64,000 bases of DNA from Pseudocitrobacter corydidari (lineage in GTDB: Bacteria; Pseudomonadota; Gammaproteobacteria; Enterobacterales; Enterobacteriaceae), in assembly GCF_021172065.1 (NCBI RefSeq), contig NZ_CP087880.1, forward strand, positions 3,572,583 to 3,636,582, given 5' to 3'. The notes beneath the pieces were generated by a model. That model did no database searches. It was not told the origin of the DNA and saw nothing but the letters and a program-made list of their open reading frames with translations. Shown here in pieces: positions 1-10,907 of the stretch. Positions within the stretch are counted from its first letter, which is position 1. Every line of letters starts with the position of its first letter. Both the position numbers and the translations under genes were made by a program.

Positions 1-17
1 CGAGTAATTACCCACAC

Positions 18-37
18 CCTCTCCCGCAAGGGAGAGG
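18..37. repeat. Perfect hairpin at the window edge
   Basis: An 8-bp perfect stem (CCTCTCCC / GGGAGAGG) with a GCAA tetraloop lies just past the stop of yjaH. There is no T-run on either side, so it is not a classical intrinsic terminator. It resembles the short palindromic units that stabilise 3' ends between enterobacterial genes. The rest of the unit may lie outside the window. Confidence 0.5.
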
Positions 38-53
38 AACCTCTTCAGGTTCG

Positions 54-752
54 CTAGAAGCTCTTTTCCACTGGCTGCCAGGTACAGTAGTCCTGGTTAG
101 CCACCAGCAGCAGTTGTGTCCCTTCAGACGACTCCAGCCAGGCAATGCTCACCTCTACCGATGAACAACGCTGGCGATTCTCAACATGCGCCAGCGCGCG
201 GCTATCGAGGTCAGGCTTCACCACCTCGCCTTCGCAGGTCGTTACGCTATGATCCGCATGCCAACGCCCCTGACGCAGCACCACGCGCCCCTGACGCAAC
301 GCGTCGCTGGTCTGGTGGATTTGCTCAGCACGGTAGCGATAAAGGGCCACCTGGTCGCTGGAGAGCTGCTGTTTCTGTCCGTCGACTTCCCGCTGCATGA
401 AGCTCAGTTCACCGCGGCTGTCAAAACGGGCACGAATGTGTTCGGAAGGTTTGCTGTAGATATTCAGTTCAATCAGCGACAGCTGATCGCCCTGCCAGCG
501 ATATTCGCTGGTTGTAGTGGCCCCATTGTGCCACGGGCTGGAAACAGCCAGAAGATGGGTTTCTCCGCCGGAGTCTTTGCGCCAGATGCGTACAGCCCCC
601 TGGTCGTCGGCATAGCCGCTGGCGGTAAATGGCGGCAACGCGCTGTTATGGCTACAGGCAGACAGCAACAGTACGCCACCCAACGCCGCCACGGAGCACC
701 AGATAGACAAAAGGGGTGAGACCACCCCTTCGCTAAAACTGTTCACTGCCAC
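54..752 (-). CDS. yjaH: YjaH-like lipoprotein (DUF1481)
   Basis: Predicted 232-aa envelope lipoprotein of the DUF1481 family; its function is unknown. The N-terminus has a hydrophobic stretch (residues 15-30) ending in a lipobox-like LSAC, which puts the lipidated cysteine at residue 33, followed by a mostly polar globular part. The region before the hydrophobic stretch has no lysine or arginine, which is unusual for a signal peptide, so the annotated start is uncertain. The gene begins 6 bp after hupA on the same strand, and a terminator-like hairpin lies inside its first codons (711-730). Any transcription coming from hupA would therefore be limited. Placement next to hupA is as in E. coli. 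Confidence 0.8.
   Translation of the reverse strand: MAVNSFSEGVVSPLLSIWCSVAALGGVLLLSACSHNSALPPFTASGYADDQGAVRIWRKDSGGETHLLAVSSPWHNGATTTSEYRWQGDQLSLIELNIYSKPSEHIRARFDSRGELSFMQREVDGQKQQLSSDQVALYRYRAEQIHQTSDALRQGRVVLRQGRWHADHSVTTCEGEVVKPDLDSRALAHVENRQRCSSVEVSIAWLESSEGTQLLLVANQDYCTWQPVEKSF
711..730 (-). terminator. Terminator-like hairpin of hupA, inside 5' end of yjaH
   Basis: On the minus strand an 8-bp stem (AAGGGGTG / CACCCCTT) with a GTCT loop is followed by TTTTG. It lies about 30 nt downstream of the hupA stop and reads as codons for E-G-V-V-S-P-L-L of the annotated yjaH start. This fits an intrinsic terminator for the strongly expressed hupA transcript. Confidence 0.6.
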
Positions 753-758
753 GCGGTC

Positions 759-1031
759 TTACTTAACTGCGTCTTTCAGTGCTTTGCCAGAAACAAATGC
801 CGGCACGTTAGCTGCGGCGATTTTGATTTCTTTACCGGTCTGCGGGTTGCGGCCAGTACGCTCAGCGCGGTGGTTCACTTTGAAGGTACCGAAACCAACC
901 AGTTGTACAGCATCGCCTTCTTTCAGAGACTCAGTAATAGCAGCCAGAGTGGATTCCAGAGCAGCTTTAGCCTGGGTTTTGGACAGTTCTGCTTTGTCTG
1001 CAATTACATCAATCAGTTGAGTCTTGTTCAT
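759..1031 (-). CDS. hupA: DNA-binding protein HU-alpha
   Basis: A 90-aa histone-like protein that bends and compacts the nucleoid as a homodimer or as a heterodimer with HupB. The full length is intact. The N-terminal helical dimerisation part ([14 protein letters not shown]) is followed by the beta-arm with the family signature [18 protein letters not shown] (residues about 46-63), which inserts into the minor groove. The start has a good AGGA ribosome site. A 186-bp gap separates it from yjaG and contains a strong G/C hairpin (1134-1164), so it probably has its own promoter there. A terminator-like hairpin follows within the next gene. Confidence 0.98.
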   Translation of the reverse strand: MNKTQLIDVIADKAELSKTQAKAALESTLAAITESLKEGDAVQLVGFGTFKVNHRAERTGRNPQTGKEIKIAAANVPAFVSGKALKDAVK

Positions 1032-1133
1032 AAGTTATCCTTACAATGTGTTTATCGCTTGCTAAGCATCGAGTGCGACGAAAATGCCAGAAAAGCACTC
1101 TCCTGCATACACGCACCGATAGCCACTTTTTTT

Positions 1134-1164
1134 CGCCCCCCAAATGTAGACCAGACGGGGGGCG
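1134..1164 (-). promoter_or_regulatory. GC-rich hairpin upstream of hupA
   Basis: CGCCCCCC (1134-1141) pairs with GGGGGGCG (1157-1164) across a 15-nt loop, about 100 nt upstream of the hupA start. On the minus strand it is followed by an A-run, not a T-run, so it does not look like a terminator for yjaG. It could be part of the hupA 5' leader. Function unknown. Confidence 0.45.
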
Positions 1165-1217
1165 GAAGGGAAGCCTTCAGGCACGACAATTCAGGCGGTA
1201 AATCACGTTTTGTTGTC

Positions 1218-1808
1218 TCATTGCTTAAAATTTATACCAATATTGCTCTCGCCAGCCTCTTTGAGGTCTGCGCGCAGGCCTTTTATCAGTTCAACATCCC
1301 GTTCTTCGCTATCGGCTAAAACTCGGAAAATTTCCCACTGAATGTCCCATTCCTGTTCCACTGCCGGGTTCTCTTTAAGCTCTTCATCGGTCATTTCGCG
1401 ACCAGCCTGAGTCATCTCCAGCATCGCGACGGTGGTAATAGAACTCTTACTCACTTCGATGGCGTGTTCCAGGGTTTCACCGCTCAAACGAGAATGCACC
1501 AGTTCGCTCAATGCGACGCAGGCATCGATCGCCGGATAAACGCCGTACATGTCGAAATCGTCCGCCGCCGGGATCGCTTCTTCCAGCTTTTCGAGCTGGC
1601 TGTCGAAATTCACTTTGGCATCTTTTACCGTCAGCGTTTCCCAGATGAGATCCAGAATACGACGATAAACGTGCGGGTCGCCAAACTCTGACTCTTTGCA
1701 GAACATGGCGTAGTTCGGATACATACGCTCGCACAGGCAGGCCATAAAGGTGACGTGCTGCCAGCTTTCCAGCTTCTCCAGACGCAGGTGAATCGGGTTT
1801 TGTAACAT
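1218..1808 (-). CDS. yjaG: YjaG family protein (DUF416)
   Basis: A 196-aa soluble, acidic, largely helical protein of the DUF416 family. The length equals the E. coli homologue. It has no signal peptide or membrane segment, and its biochemical function is not established. It lies between nfi (upstream on the same strand, about 50 bp) and hupA, the standard enterobacterial order. The start is supported by the conserved opening MLQNPIHLRLEKLESWQHV. Confidence 0.93.
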   Translation of the reverse strand: MLQNPIHLRLEKLESWQHVTFMACLCERMYPNYAMFCKESEFGDPHVYRRILDLIWETLTVKDAKVNFDSQLEKLEEAIPAADDFDMYGVYPAIDACVALSELVHSRLSGETLEHAIEVSKSSITTVAMLEMTQAGREMTDEELKENPAVEQEWDIQWEIFRVLADSEERDVELIKGLRADLKEAGESNIGINFKQ

Positions 1809-1856
1809 GATGAGTTCTCAAATGCGGAAATTAGCCGCAGTTTACCTGAATTGTGG

Positions 1857-2522
1857 TTATTTTGCTGTAAGGCGCATAAAGGCGGCGCGTTCAGAAGCGA
1901 CGGCATCCGCCCAGCGTGTTGGCTCCGGCAGACGGTAGCCTTTCATACAGTGTTGCACCCATGAAAGCGCACTGTCAGTGCTCACGCGGTGCCCCGTCGC
2001 GATAAACAACGGATTACAGCGCGCTTTACTGCGCCAAACCCACGCCAGCTGTTCGCCTTTATCCATCAGCGGTGATAACGCGCCGGGTTCGCTATCGAGC
2101 GGCTCAAACGTGCCGCAGAGGCGCTTTTTCGCCACGCCGATCGTCGGGACGTCCACCAGCAAGCCAAAATGGCTGGCAACGCCAAGACGGCGTGGATGCG
2201 AGATACCGTGGCCGTCGACAAACACGAGATCCGGTTTTTGCGACAGCTTTTCCCACACCGCCAGCAGCGCCGGGTATTCACGAAATGACAGGAAGCCGGG
2301 AATGTAGGGCATGGTGGTCGCAATGCGCGCCACCTGATACTCCACCAGCTCAAGCGATGGATACTTCAACAGCACCATCGCCGCGCGCGTCACTTCACCG
2401 CCCTGCTCAAAACCCACGTCAGCCCCGGCGATCAGCTCCGGCGGATCCTTATCCAGGCGATCCTCACGGATCACCGAAGCAGCGAGTTCGATTTGTTGAG
2501 CGCGTAGCGACGCGAGATCCAT
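1857..2522 (-). CDS. nfi: Endonuclease V (deoxyinosine 3' endonuclease)
   Basis: A 221-aa DNA repair nuclease that nicks DNA one base 3' of deoxyinosine produced by adenine deamination. Family motifs are intact: GADVGF with the metal-binding Asp near residue 35, the [11 protein letters not shown] strand-separation wedge (about 80-90) and [11 protein letters not shown] (about 110-120). An in-frame GTG two codons earlier is possible, but ATG at 2522 has AGGAG five bases upstream and gives the conserved [10 protein letters not shown] start. It lies 9 bp after hemE, and the two are probably co-transcribed. Confidence 0.97.
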   Translation of the reverse strand: MDLASLRAQQIELAASVIREDRLDKDPPELIAGADVGFEQGGEVTRAAMVLLKYPSLELVEYQVARIATTMPYIPGFLSFREYPALLAVWEKLSQKPDLVFVDGHGISHPRRLGVASHFGLLVDVPTIGVAKKRLCGTFEPLDSEPGALSPLMDKGEQLAWVWRSKARCNPLFIATGHRVSTDSALSWVQHCMKGYRLPEPTRWADAVASERAAFMRLTAK

Positions 2523-2531
2523 AATCACTCC

Positions 2532-3596
2532 TTACTGATGATAAGGCGCAGAGAGGCGATGTACCGCCTCGACAAACGCCCCGGCATGTTCCGGCGGTAC
2601 ATCCTGATGGATGCCGTGACCGAGGTTGAAGACATGGCCTTCACCCTTGCCAAAGCCCGCCAGAATAGACGCCACTTCTTCCTCGATGCGCGCAGGCTGT
2701 GCGTAAAGCATAGATGGGTCCATATTGCCCTGCAGCGCCACTTTGTCGCCCACGCGGCGACGCGCATCGGCGATATCGGTGGTCCAGTCGAGACCCAACG
2801 CATCACAGCCGGTTTCCGCCATCGCTTCCAGCCACTGCCCGCCGCCTTTGGTGAACAGCGTCACCGGCACGCGGCGACCGTCGTTTTCACGCAGCAGGCC
2901 ATCGACAATTTTGTGCATGTAATACAGAGAGAACTGCTGATAATCACGACCGGTGAGCACACCGCCCCAGGTGTCGAAAATCATCACCGACTGCGCGCCG
3001 GCTTTAATCTGCGCATTCAGATAGAGCGTGACGCTTTTCGCCAGTTTATCGAGCAACAGATGAAGCGTTTGTGGCTCGGCATACATCATCTTTTTAATAA
3101 CGGTAAACGCTTTGCTGCTACCGCCTTCGACCATGTAGGTCGCCAGCGTCCACGGGCTGCCGGAGAAACCAATCAGCGGCACTTCGCCTTTCAGTTCGCG
3201 GCGGATTGTACGCACCGCGTTCATCACATAACCCAGTTCGCCTTCCGGGTCCGGAATCGGCAGCTTATCAACATCTGCTTTGCTGGCGATCGGCGAGGTA
3301 AAGCGTGGGCCTTCGCCCGCTTCAAAATAGAGCCCGAGGCCCATTGCATCCGGGATGGTCAGAATATCGGAGAACAGAATGGCCGCATCCAGCGGGTAAC
3401 GGCGCAGCGGCTGAAGGGTGACTTCGCAAGCCAGCTCGGCGTTTTTGCACAGGGACATAAAATCCCCGGCCTGGGCACGGGTCGCTTTATATTCCGGTAA
3501 ATAGCGGCCCGCCTGGCGCATCATCCAGACAGGGGTGACATCTACAGGCTGACGCAGCAGCGCACGCAGGTAACGATCGTTTTTCAGTTCGGTCAT
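2532..3596 (-). CDS. hemE: Uroporphyrinogen decarboxylase
   Basis: A 354-aa cytosolic haem-pathway enzyme that removes four carboxyl groups from uroporphyrinogen III to give coproporphyrinogen III. The signature [15 protein letters not shown] (about 22-36) and the catalytic-Asp region around [14 protein letters not shown] are present, and the length matches E. coli. It is the middle of the minus-strand run nudC-hemE-nfi-yjaG, with a 43-bp gap after nudC and 9 bp before nfi. No unusual residues seen. Confidence 0.98.
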   Translation of the reverse strand: MTELKNDRYLRALLRQPVDVTPVWMMRQAGRYLPEYKATRAQAGDFMSLCKNAELACEVTLQPLRRYPLDAAILFSDILTIPDAMGLGLYFEAGEGPRFTSPIASKADVDKLPIPDPEGELGYVMNAVRTIRRELKGEVPLIGFSGSPWTLATYMVEGGSSKAFTVIKKMMYAEPQTLHLLLDKLAKSVTLYLNAQIKAGAQSVMIFDTWGGVLTGRDYQQFSLYYMHKIVDGLLRENDGRRVPVTLFTKGGGQWLEAMAETGCDALGLDWTTDIADARRRVGDKVALQGNMDPSMLYAQPARIEEEVASILAGFGKGEGHVFNLGHGIHQDVPPEHAGAFVEAVHRLSAPYHQ

Positions 3597-3639
3597 TTTT
3601 CCATTCCTTGAGCTCTTTCACGCCAGTGTAACATGAGTG

Positions 3640-4413
3640 TCACTCATACTCTGCCCGGCAGAGTGCGACAGTATCTTCAATCAGTCGACGGGCGACGGTT
3701 CCCGGCGGCGGCAGTAACGGTAAATCGTCATAGCGATACCAGTTGGCTTCCAGCAGCTCTTTGGGGTCGATCACGATATCGCCGCTGTCATACTCGGCCA
3801 TAAACGCGGTCATCAACGATTGCGGGAACGGCCATGGTTGAGAGGTGACATAACGCAGATTTTTGATTTTGATACTGCTCTCTTCCATCACTTCGCGCGC
3901 AACGGCCTGCTCCAGCGTTTCGCCCACTTCAACGAACCCGGCCAGCACGGTGTGAACGCCGTTGCGATGACGCGTATGCTGTGCCAGCAGAATGGTGTCA
4001 TCGCGACGAATGGCAACGATGATACAGGGCGCGATCTGCGGATAGTAGCGTTGGCGGCAGTGGTCGCACAGCATCGCCCATTCGGTTTTACTGGGATGCA
4101 TGGTATGCCCGCAGTAACCGCAGAATTTATGCGAACGATAAAACTCGGCCAGCTGCACGCCGCGCCCGGCAAGTTGAAAAAGCCCCACATCCTGGTCGAG
4201 AATTTGCCGCAGCGAGCCCATATCATGACGACGCTGTTGCTGAATCAGCCACACCGGCGAGCCCTGCCATTCACCAATCAGCAGCGCGCGTTGCCCCGCA
4301 AGATCGAAATTTCCCGCTTCGCCCCAGGGTAATTCTCCGCCCGGCAGCCATAATTTTTGTTCATGGCTGACAACCCACCAGCCGATGTCTAATTTTTCAA
4401 TTATACGATCCAT
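3640..4413 (-). CDS. nudC: NAD-capped RNA hydrolase / NADH pyrophosphatase NudC
   Basis: A 257-aa Nudix hydrolase that cleaves NAD(H) and removes NAD caps from RNA. A zinc ribbon is made by C98, C101, C116 and C119. The Nudix box spans about residues 159-181, with G-x5-E and the REVMEE core. The NudC-specific SQPWPFPQS motif follows. It is divergent from rsd, with about 96 bp between the two starts that must hold both promoters. All catalytic residues are present. Confidence 0.97.
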   Translation of the reverse strand: MDRIIEKLDIGWWVVSHEQKLWLPGGELPWGEAGNFDLAGQRALLIGEWQGSPVWLIQQQRRHDMGSLRQILDQDVGLFQLAGRGVQLAEFYRSHKFCGYCGHTMHPSKTEWAMLCDHCRQRYYPQIAPCIIVAIRRDDTILLAQHTRHRNGVHTVLAGFVEVGETLEQAVAREVMEESSIKIKNLRYVTSQPWPFPQSLMTAFMAEYDSGDIVIDPKELLEANWYRYDDLPLLPPPGTVARRLIEDTVALCRAEYE

Positions 4414-4509
4414 ATCTATTGCACTACCTTTGCTTCACTGGCATGTTGTTTACATTGTCGTTACATCTTAGTGCGCAGTCTTTAAATCCACTTGTGCGGA
4501 GTCAATCAC

Positions 4510-4998
4510 ATGTTAAACCAGCTCGAAAGCCTGACGGAGCATGTTGGAGGCAGTAACAAACTGGTCGACCGATGGCTCAACATTCGCAAGCAATTGCTTA
4601 TCGCATATTCCAACCTGATTGGGATTAAGCCTGGCAAAGAATCGTTTATACGGCTGAATGAAAAAGCACTGGATGATTTTTGTCAGCGACTGGTGGACTA
4701 CCTCTCCTCCTGCCACTTCAGTATTTATGAACGCATTCTCCATAAATTGGAAGGTGACGCCGCGCTTTTAACCGCCACCAAAATTTGGCCCAAGCTGGAA
4801 GCCAACACCCAGTTGATCATGGACGCCTACGATTCCAGCTTGGAGACGGCCATCGATCACGATAATTGCTTTGAATTTCAACAAGCATTGTCGGATATTG
4901 GCGAAGCGCTGGAGGCACGTTTCGTGCTCGAAGATAAGCTTATTATGCTCGTGCTGGATGCAATGCATGAGAATGCCGGGATCAAACGTCCCGCTTGA
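4510..4998 (+). CDS. rsd: Regulator of sigma D (anti-sigma70)
   Basis: A 162-aa helical protein that binds sigma70 in stationary phase; in E. coli it also interacts with HPr and SpoT. The ATG at 4510 gives the family start MLNQLESLTE; an in-frame ATG six codons upstream would add residues not seen in the family. It is close in length to E. coli Rsd (158 aa) and keeps the conserved segments KESFIRLNEKALDDFCQ and FSIYERILHKLEG. It precedes the thiamine operon on the same strand but is separated from it by the TPP riboswitch. Confidence 0.96.
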   Translation: MLNQLESLTEHVGGSNKLVDRWLNIRKQLLIAYSNLIGIKPGKESFIRLNEKALDDFCQRLVDYLSSCHFSIYERILHKLEGDAALLTATKIWPKLEANTQLIMDAYDSSLETAIDHDNCFEFQQALSDIGEALEARFVLEDKLIMLVLDAMHENAGIKRPA

Positions 4999-5053
4999 GA
5001 TTTTACGCATTAACGCGTAGTTTACATTCATCGTCCCATTTATGGGGCTACAT

Positions 5054-5146
5054 CTTGTCGGAGTGCCACGTGTGAAAACACAGGCTGAGACCGTTAATTC
5101 GGGATCCGCGGAACCTGATCAGGCTAATACCTGCGAAGGGAACAAG
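5054..5146 (+). promoter_or_regulatory. TPP riboswitch (THI element)
   Basis: The leader begins with CTTGT and ends with ACAAG, forming the closing P1 helix. Inside are the thi-box elements CTGAGA (about 5085-5090) and ACCTGATCAGGCTAATACCT (5113-5132), the conserved thiamine-pyrophosphate sensor. It lies about 100 nt upstream of the thiC start. Binding of TPP is expected to hide the thiC ribosome site and lower expression of the whole thiCEFSGH operon. Confidence 0.97.
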
Positions 5147-5151
5147 AGTAA

Positions 5152-7139
<1,988 letters not shown>

Positions 7140-7140
<1 letters not shown>

Positions 7141-7775
7141 TGTACCAGCCTCATTTCCCCCCGGTTCCTTTCCGTTTGGGCCTCTACCCGGTTGTTGATA
7201 GCGTGGAGTGGATCGCGCGTTTGCTGGAAGCGGGCGTACGCACCATTCAGTTACGCATTAAGGACAAAAAAGACGACGAGGTAGAGGCCGATGTGGTGGC
7301 CGCGATTGAACTCGGGCGCCGCTATAACGCGCGGCTGTTTATCAACGACTACTGGCGTCTGGCGATTAAACACCAGGCTTACGGCGTACACCTGGGGCAG
7401 GAAGATTTGGAAACCACCGATCTCGATGCGATTCGCGCGGCCAACTTACGGCTTGGCGTATCAACCCACGATGATATGGAAATTGACGTAGCGCTGGCGG
7501 CGCAGCCTTCGTACATCGCGCTGGGTCACGTGTTCCCAACGCAAACCAAGCAGATGCCCTCCGCGCCGCAGGGGCTGGAACAGCTCGCCGCGCATATTAA
7601 ACGCCTGGACGATTACCCCACCGTCGCCATTGGCGGGATTAGCCTTGAACGCGCTCCGGCCGTGCTGGCGACCGGTGTCGGCAGTATCGCCGTCGTGAGC
7701 GCGATTACGCAAGCCGCAGACTGGCGCGATGCCACCGCGAAACTGCTGGCGCTGGCGGGAGTGGGCGATGAATGA
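7140..7775 (+). CDS. thiE: Thiamine-phosphate synthase
   Basis: A 211-aa TIM-barrel enzyme that joins HMP pyrophosphate and thiazole phosphate to give thiamine phosphate. The phosphate-binding and active-site segments are present: [31 protein letters not shown] and the AIGGISLE loop. The ATG at 7140 overlaps the thiC stop by one base, so translation is probably coupled. The 3' end overlaps thiF by 8 bp. Confidence 0.97.
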
Positions 7776-8520
7776 TCGCGATTTCATGCGCTACAGCCGC
7801 CAGATGTTACTGGAGGATATCGCCGTGGAGGGCCAGCAAAAACTGCTCGCCAGCCGGGTGCTTATCGTCGGACTCGGCGGCTTAGGCGCGCCTGCGGCGC
7901 TGTATCTTGCCGGTGCGGGTGTCGGCACGCTGGTGCTTGCCGACGATGACGAGGTGCATCTGAGCAATCTGCATCGTCAGATTGCCTTTACCATGCCCGA
8001 CATCGCGCGCTCAAAAGCAGAGGCAACGCGCGCGCGGTTGGCGGCGTTAAACCCGGATATCACTCTTAAAACAATCACCCAGCGGCTGGCGGGCGATGCG
8101 CTAAAGCAGGCGGTGCAAAACGCGGACCTGGTGCTTGATTGCACCGATAACATGGCGACGCGTCAGGCGATTAACGCCGCCTGCGTGGCGCTGAAAACGC
8201 CGCTGATTACCGCCAGCGCGGTGGGCTTTGGCGGGCAGATGATGGTACTGACGCCGCCGTGGACGCAAGGCTGTTACCGCTGCCTGTGGCCCGATGACGC
8301 CGAACCGGAACGCAACTGTCGCACGGCAGGCGTCGTCGGCCCGGTCGTGGGCGTCATGGGCACATTGCAGGCGCTGGAAGCCATCAAGCTGTTGAGCGGG
8401 ATGCCCACCAGCAATACCTTGCGTCTGTTTGACGCACGCACCCACCAGTGGCGAAACCTGGCGCTGCATCGCGCGGCGGGCTGCCCGGTTTGTGGAGGCC
8501 GTCATGCAGATTCAGTTTAA
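7768..8520 (+). CDS. thiF: ThiS adenylyltransferase
   Basis: A 250-aa E1-like enzyme that adenylates the C-terminus of ThiS before sulfur transfer for thiazole synthesis. It has the nucleotide-binding GLGGLG loop (35-40), [13 protein letters not shown] after it, two zinc-binding pairs (CYRC near 169-172 and CPVC near the C-terminus) and the cysteine in the ERNCRTAG segment. The start overlaps thiE by 8 bp and the stop overlaps thiS by 17 bp. Confidence 0.97.
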   Translation: MNDRDFMRYSRQMLLEDIAVEGQQKLLASRVLIVGLGGLGAPAALYLAGAGVGTLVLADDDEVHLSNLHRQIAFTMPDIARSKAEATRARLAALNPDITLKTITQRLAGDALKQAVQNADLVLDCTDNMATRQAINAACVALKTPLITASAVGFGGQMMVLTPPWTQGCYRCLWPDDAEPERNCRTAGVVGPVVGVMGTLQALEAIKLLSGMPTSNTLRLFDARTHQWRNLALHRAAGCPVCGGRHADSV

Positions 8521-8704
8521 TGACGAATCGATGCAGTGTGCGGACGGGCTCTCCGTCAGCGCCCTGCTCACCCAACTGGAACAGTTAAAGCCGGGCGTCG
8601 CGCTGGCGCTCAATCAGCAAATCCTTCCGCGCGAGCGTTGGGAACATCACATTGTGCAGGACGGCGATCGGATCCTGCTTTTTCAGGTTATAGCCGGGGG
8701 CTGA
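8504..8704 (+). CDS. thiS: Sulfur carrier protein ThiS
   Basis: A 66-aa ubiquitin-fold sulfur carrier that ends in the required Gly-Gly, which is adenylated by ThiF and then carries thiocarboxylate to ThiG. The start MQIQFND at 8504 gives exactly the family length; a longer in-frame ORF upstream is only overlap with thiF. It overlaps the thiF 3' end by 17 bp and stops one base before thiG. Confidence 0.97.
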   Translation: MQIQFNDESMQCADGLSVSALLTQLEQLKPGVALALNQQILPRERWEHHIVQDGDRILLFQVIAGG

Positions 8705-8705
8705 C

Positions 8706-9476
8706 ATGTTACGCATTGCCGATAAAATCTTTGATTCTCATTTGTTTACGGGTACCGGGAAATTTGCATCATCAAAAGTGATGGTCGATGCCATTCGCGC
8801 ATCGGGCAGTCAGCTTGTCACGCTGGCGATGAAGCGCGTCGATTTACGCCAGAATAACGATGCCATTCTGGAACCGCTGCGCGAAGCGGGCGTCACGCTG
8901 CTGCCGAATACCTCCGGCGCGAAAACGGCGGAAGAAGCAGTATTCGCCGCGCAGTTAGCCCGCGAAGCGCTGGGCACAAACTGGCTGAAGCTGGAAATTC
9001 ACCCTGACGCACGCTGGCTGTTACCCGACCCGATCGAAACCCTGAAAGCCGCTGAACTGCTGGTGAAAGAGGGTTTTGTGGTGCTGCCGTACTGTGGCGC
9101 AGATCCGGTATTGTGTAAGCGTCTTGAAGAAGCGGGATGCGCCGCTGTGATGCCGCTGGGGGCGCCGATTGGTTCGAATCAGGGGCTGGAAACCCGCGCG
9201 ATGTTAGAGATTATTATCGCTCAGGCGAATGTTCCGGTAGTGGTTGATGCGGGCATTGGTGTGCCAAGCCACGCCGCGCAGGCGCTGGAGATGGGCGCCG
9301 ACGCGGTGCTGGTAAATACCGCCATTGCCGTTGCCGATGATCCGGTGATGATGGCGCACGCGTTTCGTATGGCGGTCGATGCCGGTATTCTGGCACGCCA
9401 GGCAGTACCGGGCGCACGCCGCACGCACGCCGTCGCCACCAGCCCGTTAACCGGTTTTCTGGAGGCCAGCGTATGA
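8706..9476 (+). CDS. thiG: Thiazole synthase
   Basis: A 256-aa TIM-barrel enzyme that builds the thiazole phosphate ring from deoxyxylulose phosphate, dehydroglycine and the ThiS sulfur. Family features include the Schiff-base lysine in [10 protein letters not shown] and the phosphate-binding motifs [12 protein letters not shown] and [11 protein letters not shown]. It overlaps thiH by 4 bp (ATGA), a typical coupled junction, and works with ThiH as a complex. Confidence 0.97.
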   Translation: MLRIADKIFDSHLFTGTGKFASSKVMVDAIRASGSQLVTLAMKRVDLRQNNDAILEPLREAGVTLLPNTSGAKTAEEAVFAAQLAREALGTNWLKLEIHPDARWLLPDPIETLKAAELLVKEGFVVLPYCGADPVLCKRLEEAGCAAVMPLGAPIGSNQGLETRAMLEIIIAQANVPVVVDAGIGVPSHAAQALEMGADAVLVNTAIAVADDPVMMAHAFRMAVDAGILARQAVPGARRTHAVATSPLTGFLEASV

Positions 9477-10603
9477 GCGCCTTTAGCGATCGCTGGCGCG
9501 AGCTCAACTGGGACGATCTGCGCCTGAAAATCAGCAGTAAAACCGCGGCCGACGTTGAACGCGCGCTGGCCGCCCGTCATCTGACGCGCGACGATATGAT
9601 GGCGCTACTCTCTCCCGCCGCCGCCGATTATCTCGAACCACTGGCGCAGCGCGCGCAGCAACTCACCCGTCAACGCTTCGGCAACACCGTCAGTTTTTAC
9701 GTGCCGCTTTATCTTTCGAACCTCTGCGCCAACGACTGCACTTACTGTGGTTTCTCCATGAGTAATCGCATCAAGCGTAAGACGCTGGACGAAACTGAAA
9801 TCGCCCGCGAATGTGCCGCCATCCGCGCCATGAATTTCGAGCACCTGCTGCTGGTGACCGGCGAGCATCAGAGTAAAGTCGGGATGGACTATTTTCGCCG
9901 CCATCTTCCCGCCATCCGCAGCCAGTTTTCCTCGCTACAAATGGAAGTGCAGCCGCTCTCTACCGAAGAGTACGCGGAACTGAAAACGCTGGGGCTGGAT
10001 GGGGTGATGGTGTATCAGGAGACTTACCACGAGGCGCAGTACGCCCATCATCATCTGAAAGGCAAAAAGCAGGATTTCTTCTGGCGGCTGGATACACCGG
10101 ACCGCCTGGGCCAGGCAGGGATTGATAAAATCGGCCTCGGCGCGCTGATTGGCCTGTCGGACAGCTGGCGGGTGGATTGCTTTATGGTGGCCGAGCATTT
10201 GCTGTGGCTTCAGCACCACTACTGGCAAAGCCGCTACTCTGTCTCCTTCCCCCGCCTGCGTCCGTGTGCGGGCGGCGTAGAACCCGCGTCCCTGATGGAT
10301 GAAAAGCAGCTGGTACAGGTGATTTGCGCGTTTCGCCTTTTCTCACCGGAAATTGAGCTGTCGCTCTCCACCCGCGAATCGCCATGGTTCCGCGACAACG
10401 TGATCCCGCTGGCAATCAACAACGTGAGCGCCTTTTCTAAAACGCAGCCCGGCGGATACGCTGACGATCATCCGGAACTGGAGCAATTTGCCCCGCACGA
10501 TGCCCGCCGACCGGAAGCGGTGGCGGATGCCTTGCGCGAGCGTGGTTTACAGCCGGTGTGGAAAGACTGGGACGGCTGGCTGGGACGCGTCTCGCAACCC
10601 TGA
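9473..10603 (+). CDS. thiH: 2-iminoacetate synthase (tyrosine lyase)
   Basis: A 376-aa radical SAM enzyme that cleaves tyrosine to p-cresol and dehydroglycine for the thiazole ring, so this organism makes thiazole by the anaerobic-type ThiH route and not by ThiO. The CX3CX2C cluster motif is intact (C85, C89, C92). It is the last gene of the thi operon. The 304 bp after it, up to the next gene, hold only weak inverted repeats (such as 10632-10649 and 10720-10748) and a candidate promoter for the next gene. Confidence 0.97.
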   Translation: MSAFSDRWRELNWDDLRLKISSKTAADVERALAARHLTRDDMMALLSPAAADYLEPLAQRAQQLTRQRFGNTVSFYVPLYLSNLCANDCTYCGFSMSNRIKRKTLDETEIARECAAIRAMNFEHLLLVTGEHQSKVGMDYFRRHLPAIRSQFSSLQMEVQPLSTEEYAELKTLGLDGVMVYQETYHEAQYAHHHLKGKKQDFFWRLDTPDRLGQAGIDKIGLGALIGLSDSWRVDCFMVAEHLLWLQHHYWQSRYSVSFPRLRPCAGGVEPASLMDEKQLVQVICAFRLFSPEIELSLSTRESPWFRDNVIPLAINNVSAFSKTQPGGYADDHPELEQFAPHDARRPEAVADALRERGLQPVWKDWDGWLGRVSQP

Positions 10604-10719
10604 AGAGAGCGATGTAAGGGCATGATTTTGTCTGCGAAGAGACTCGCAGCGCAGCACATTGCGCGTTGTTGAAAAGCACGTGGCGGAATACGCTAGCCCT
10701 CGTCAGCAGGATGTTGACC

Positions 10720-10748
10720 AGGGCGGCTCTTCCTTCCTCTACCGCCCT
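10720..10748 (+). terminator. Possible thi operon terminator hairpin
   Basis: AGGGCGG (10720-10726) pairs with CCGCCCT (10742-10748) over a 15-nt loop, about 120 nt after the thiH stop. The downstream sequence is T-rich but has no clean T-run, so termination here is only plausible. Confidence 0.35.
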
Positions 10749-10785
10749 GCCTCTCTTACGCTTTTAAGATAATCGGCAACTATTT

Positions 10786-10814
10786 TTGCGTCTCTGATTT
10801 GATTACCCTATAAA
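10786..10814 (+). promoter_or_regulatory. Candidate sigma70 promoter of the diguanylate cyclase gene
   Basis: TTGCGT (-35, 10786-10791) and TATAAA (-10, 10809-10814) are separated by 17 bp, about 94 nt upstream of the cyclase start. The match is by eye only. Confidence 0.45.
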
Positions 10815-10907
10815 CAATAAGGAAAGCATAACTTTTATATATCGCCGCACAACACCTCCTGGCCCCTTATACTTTTGCCATTCACCTTCTGGAACGAAGA
10901 AAACGTT

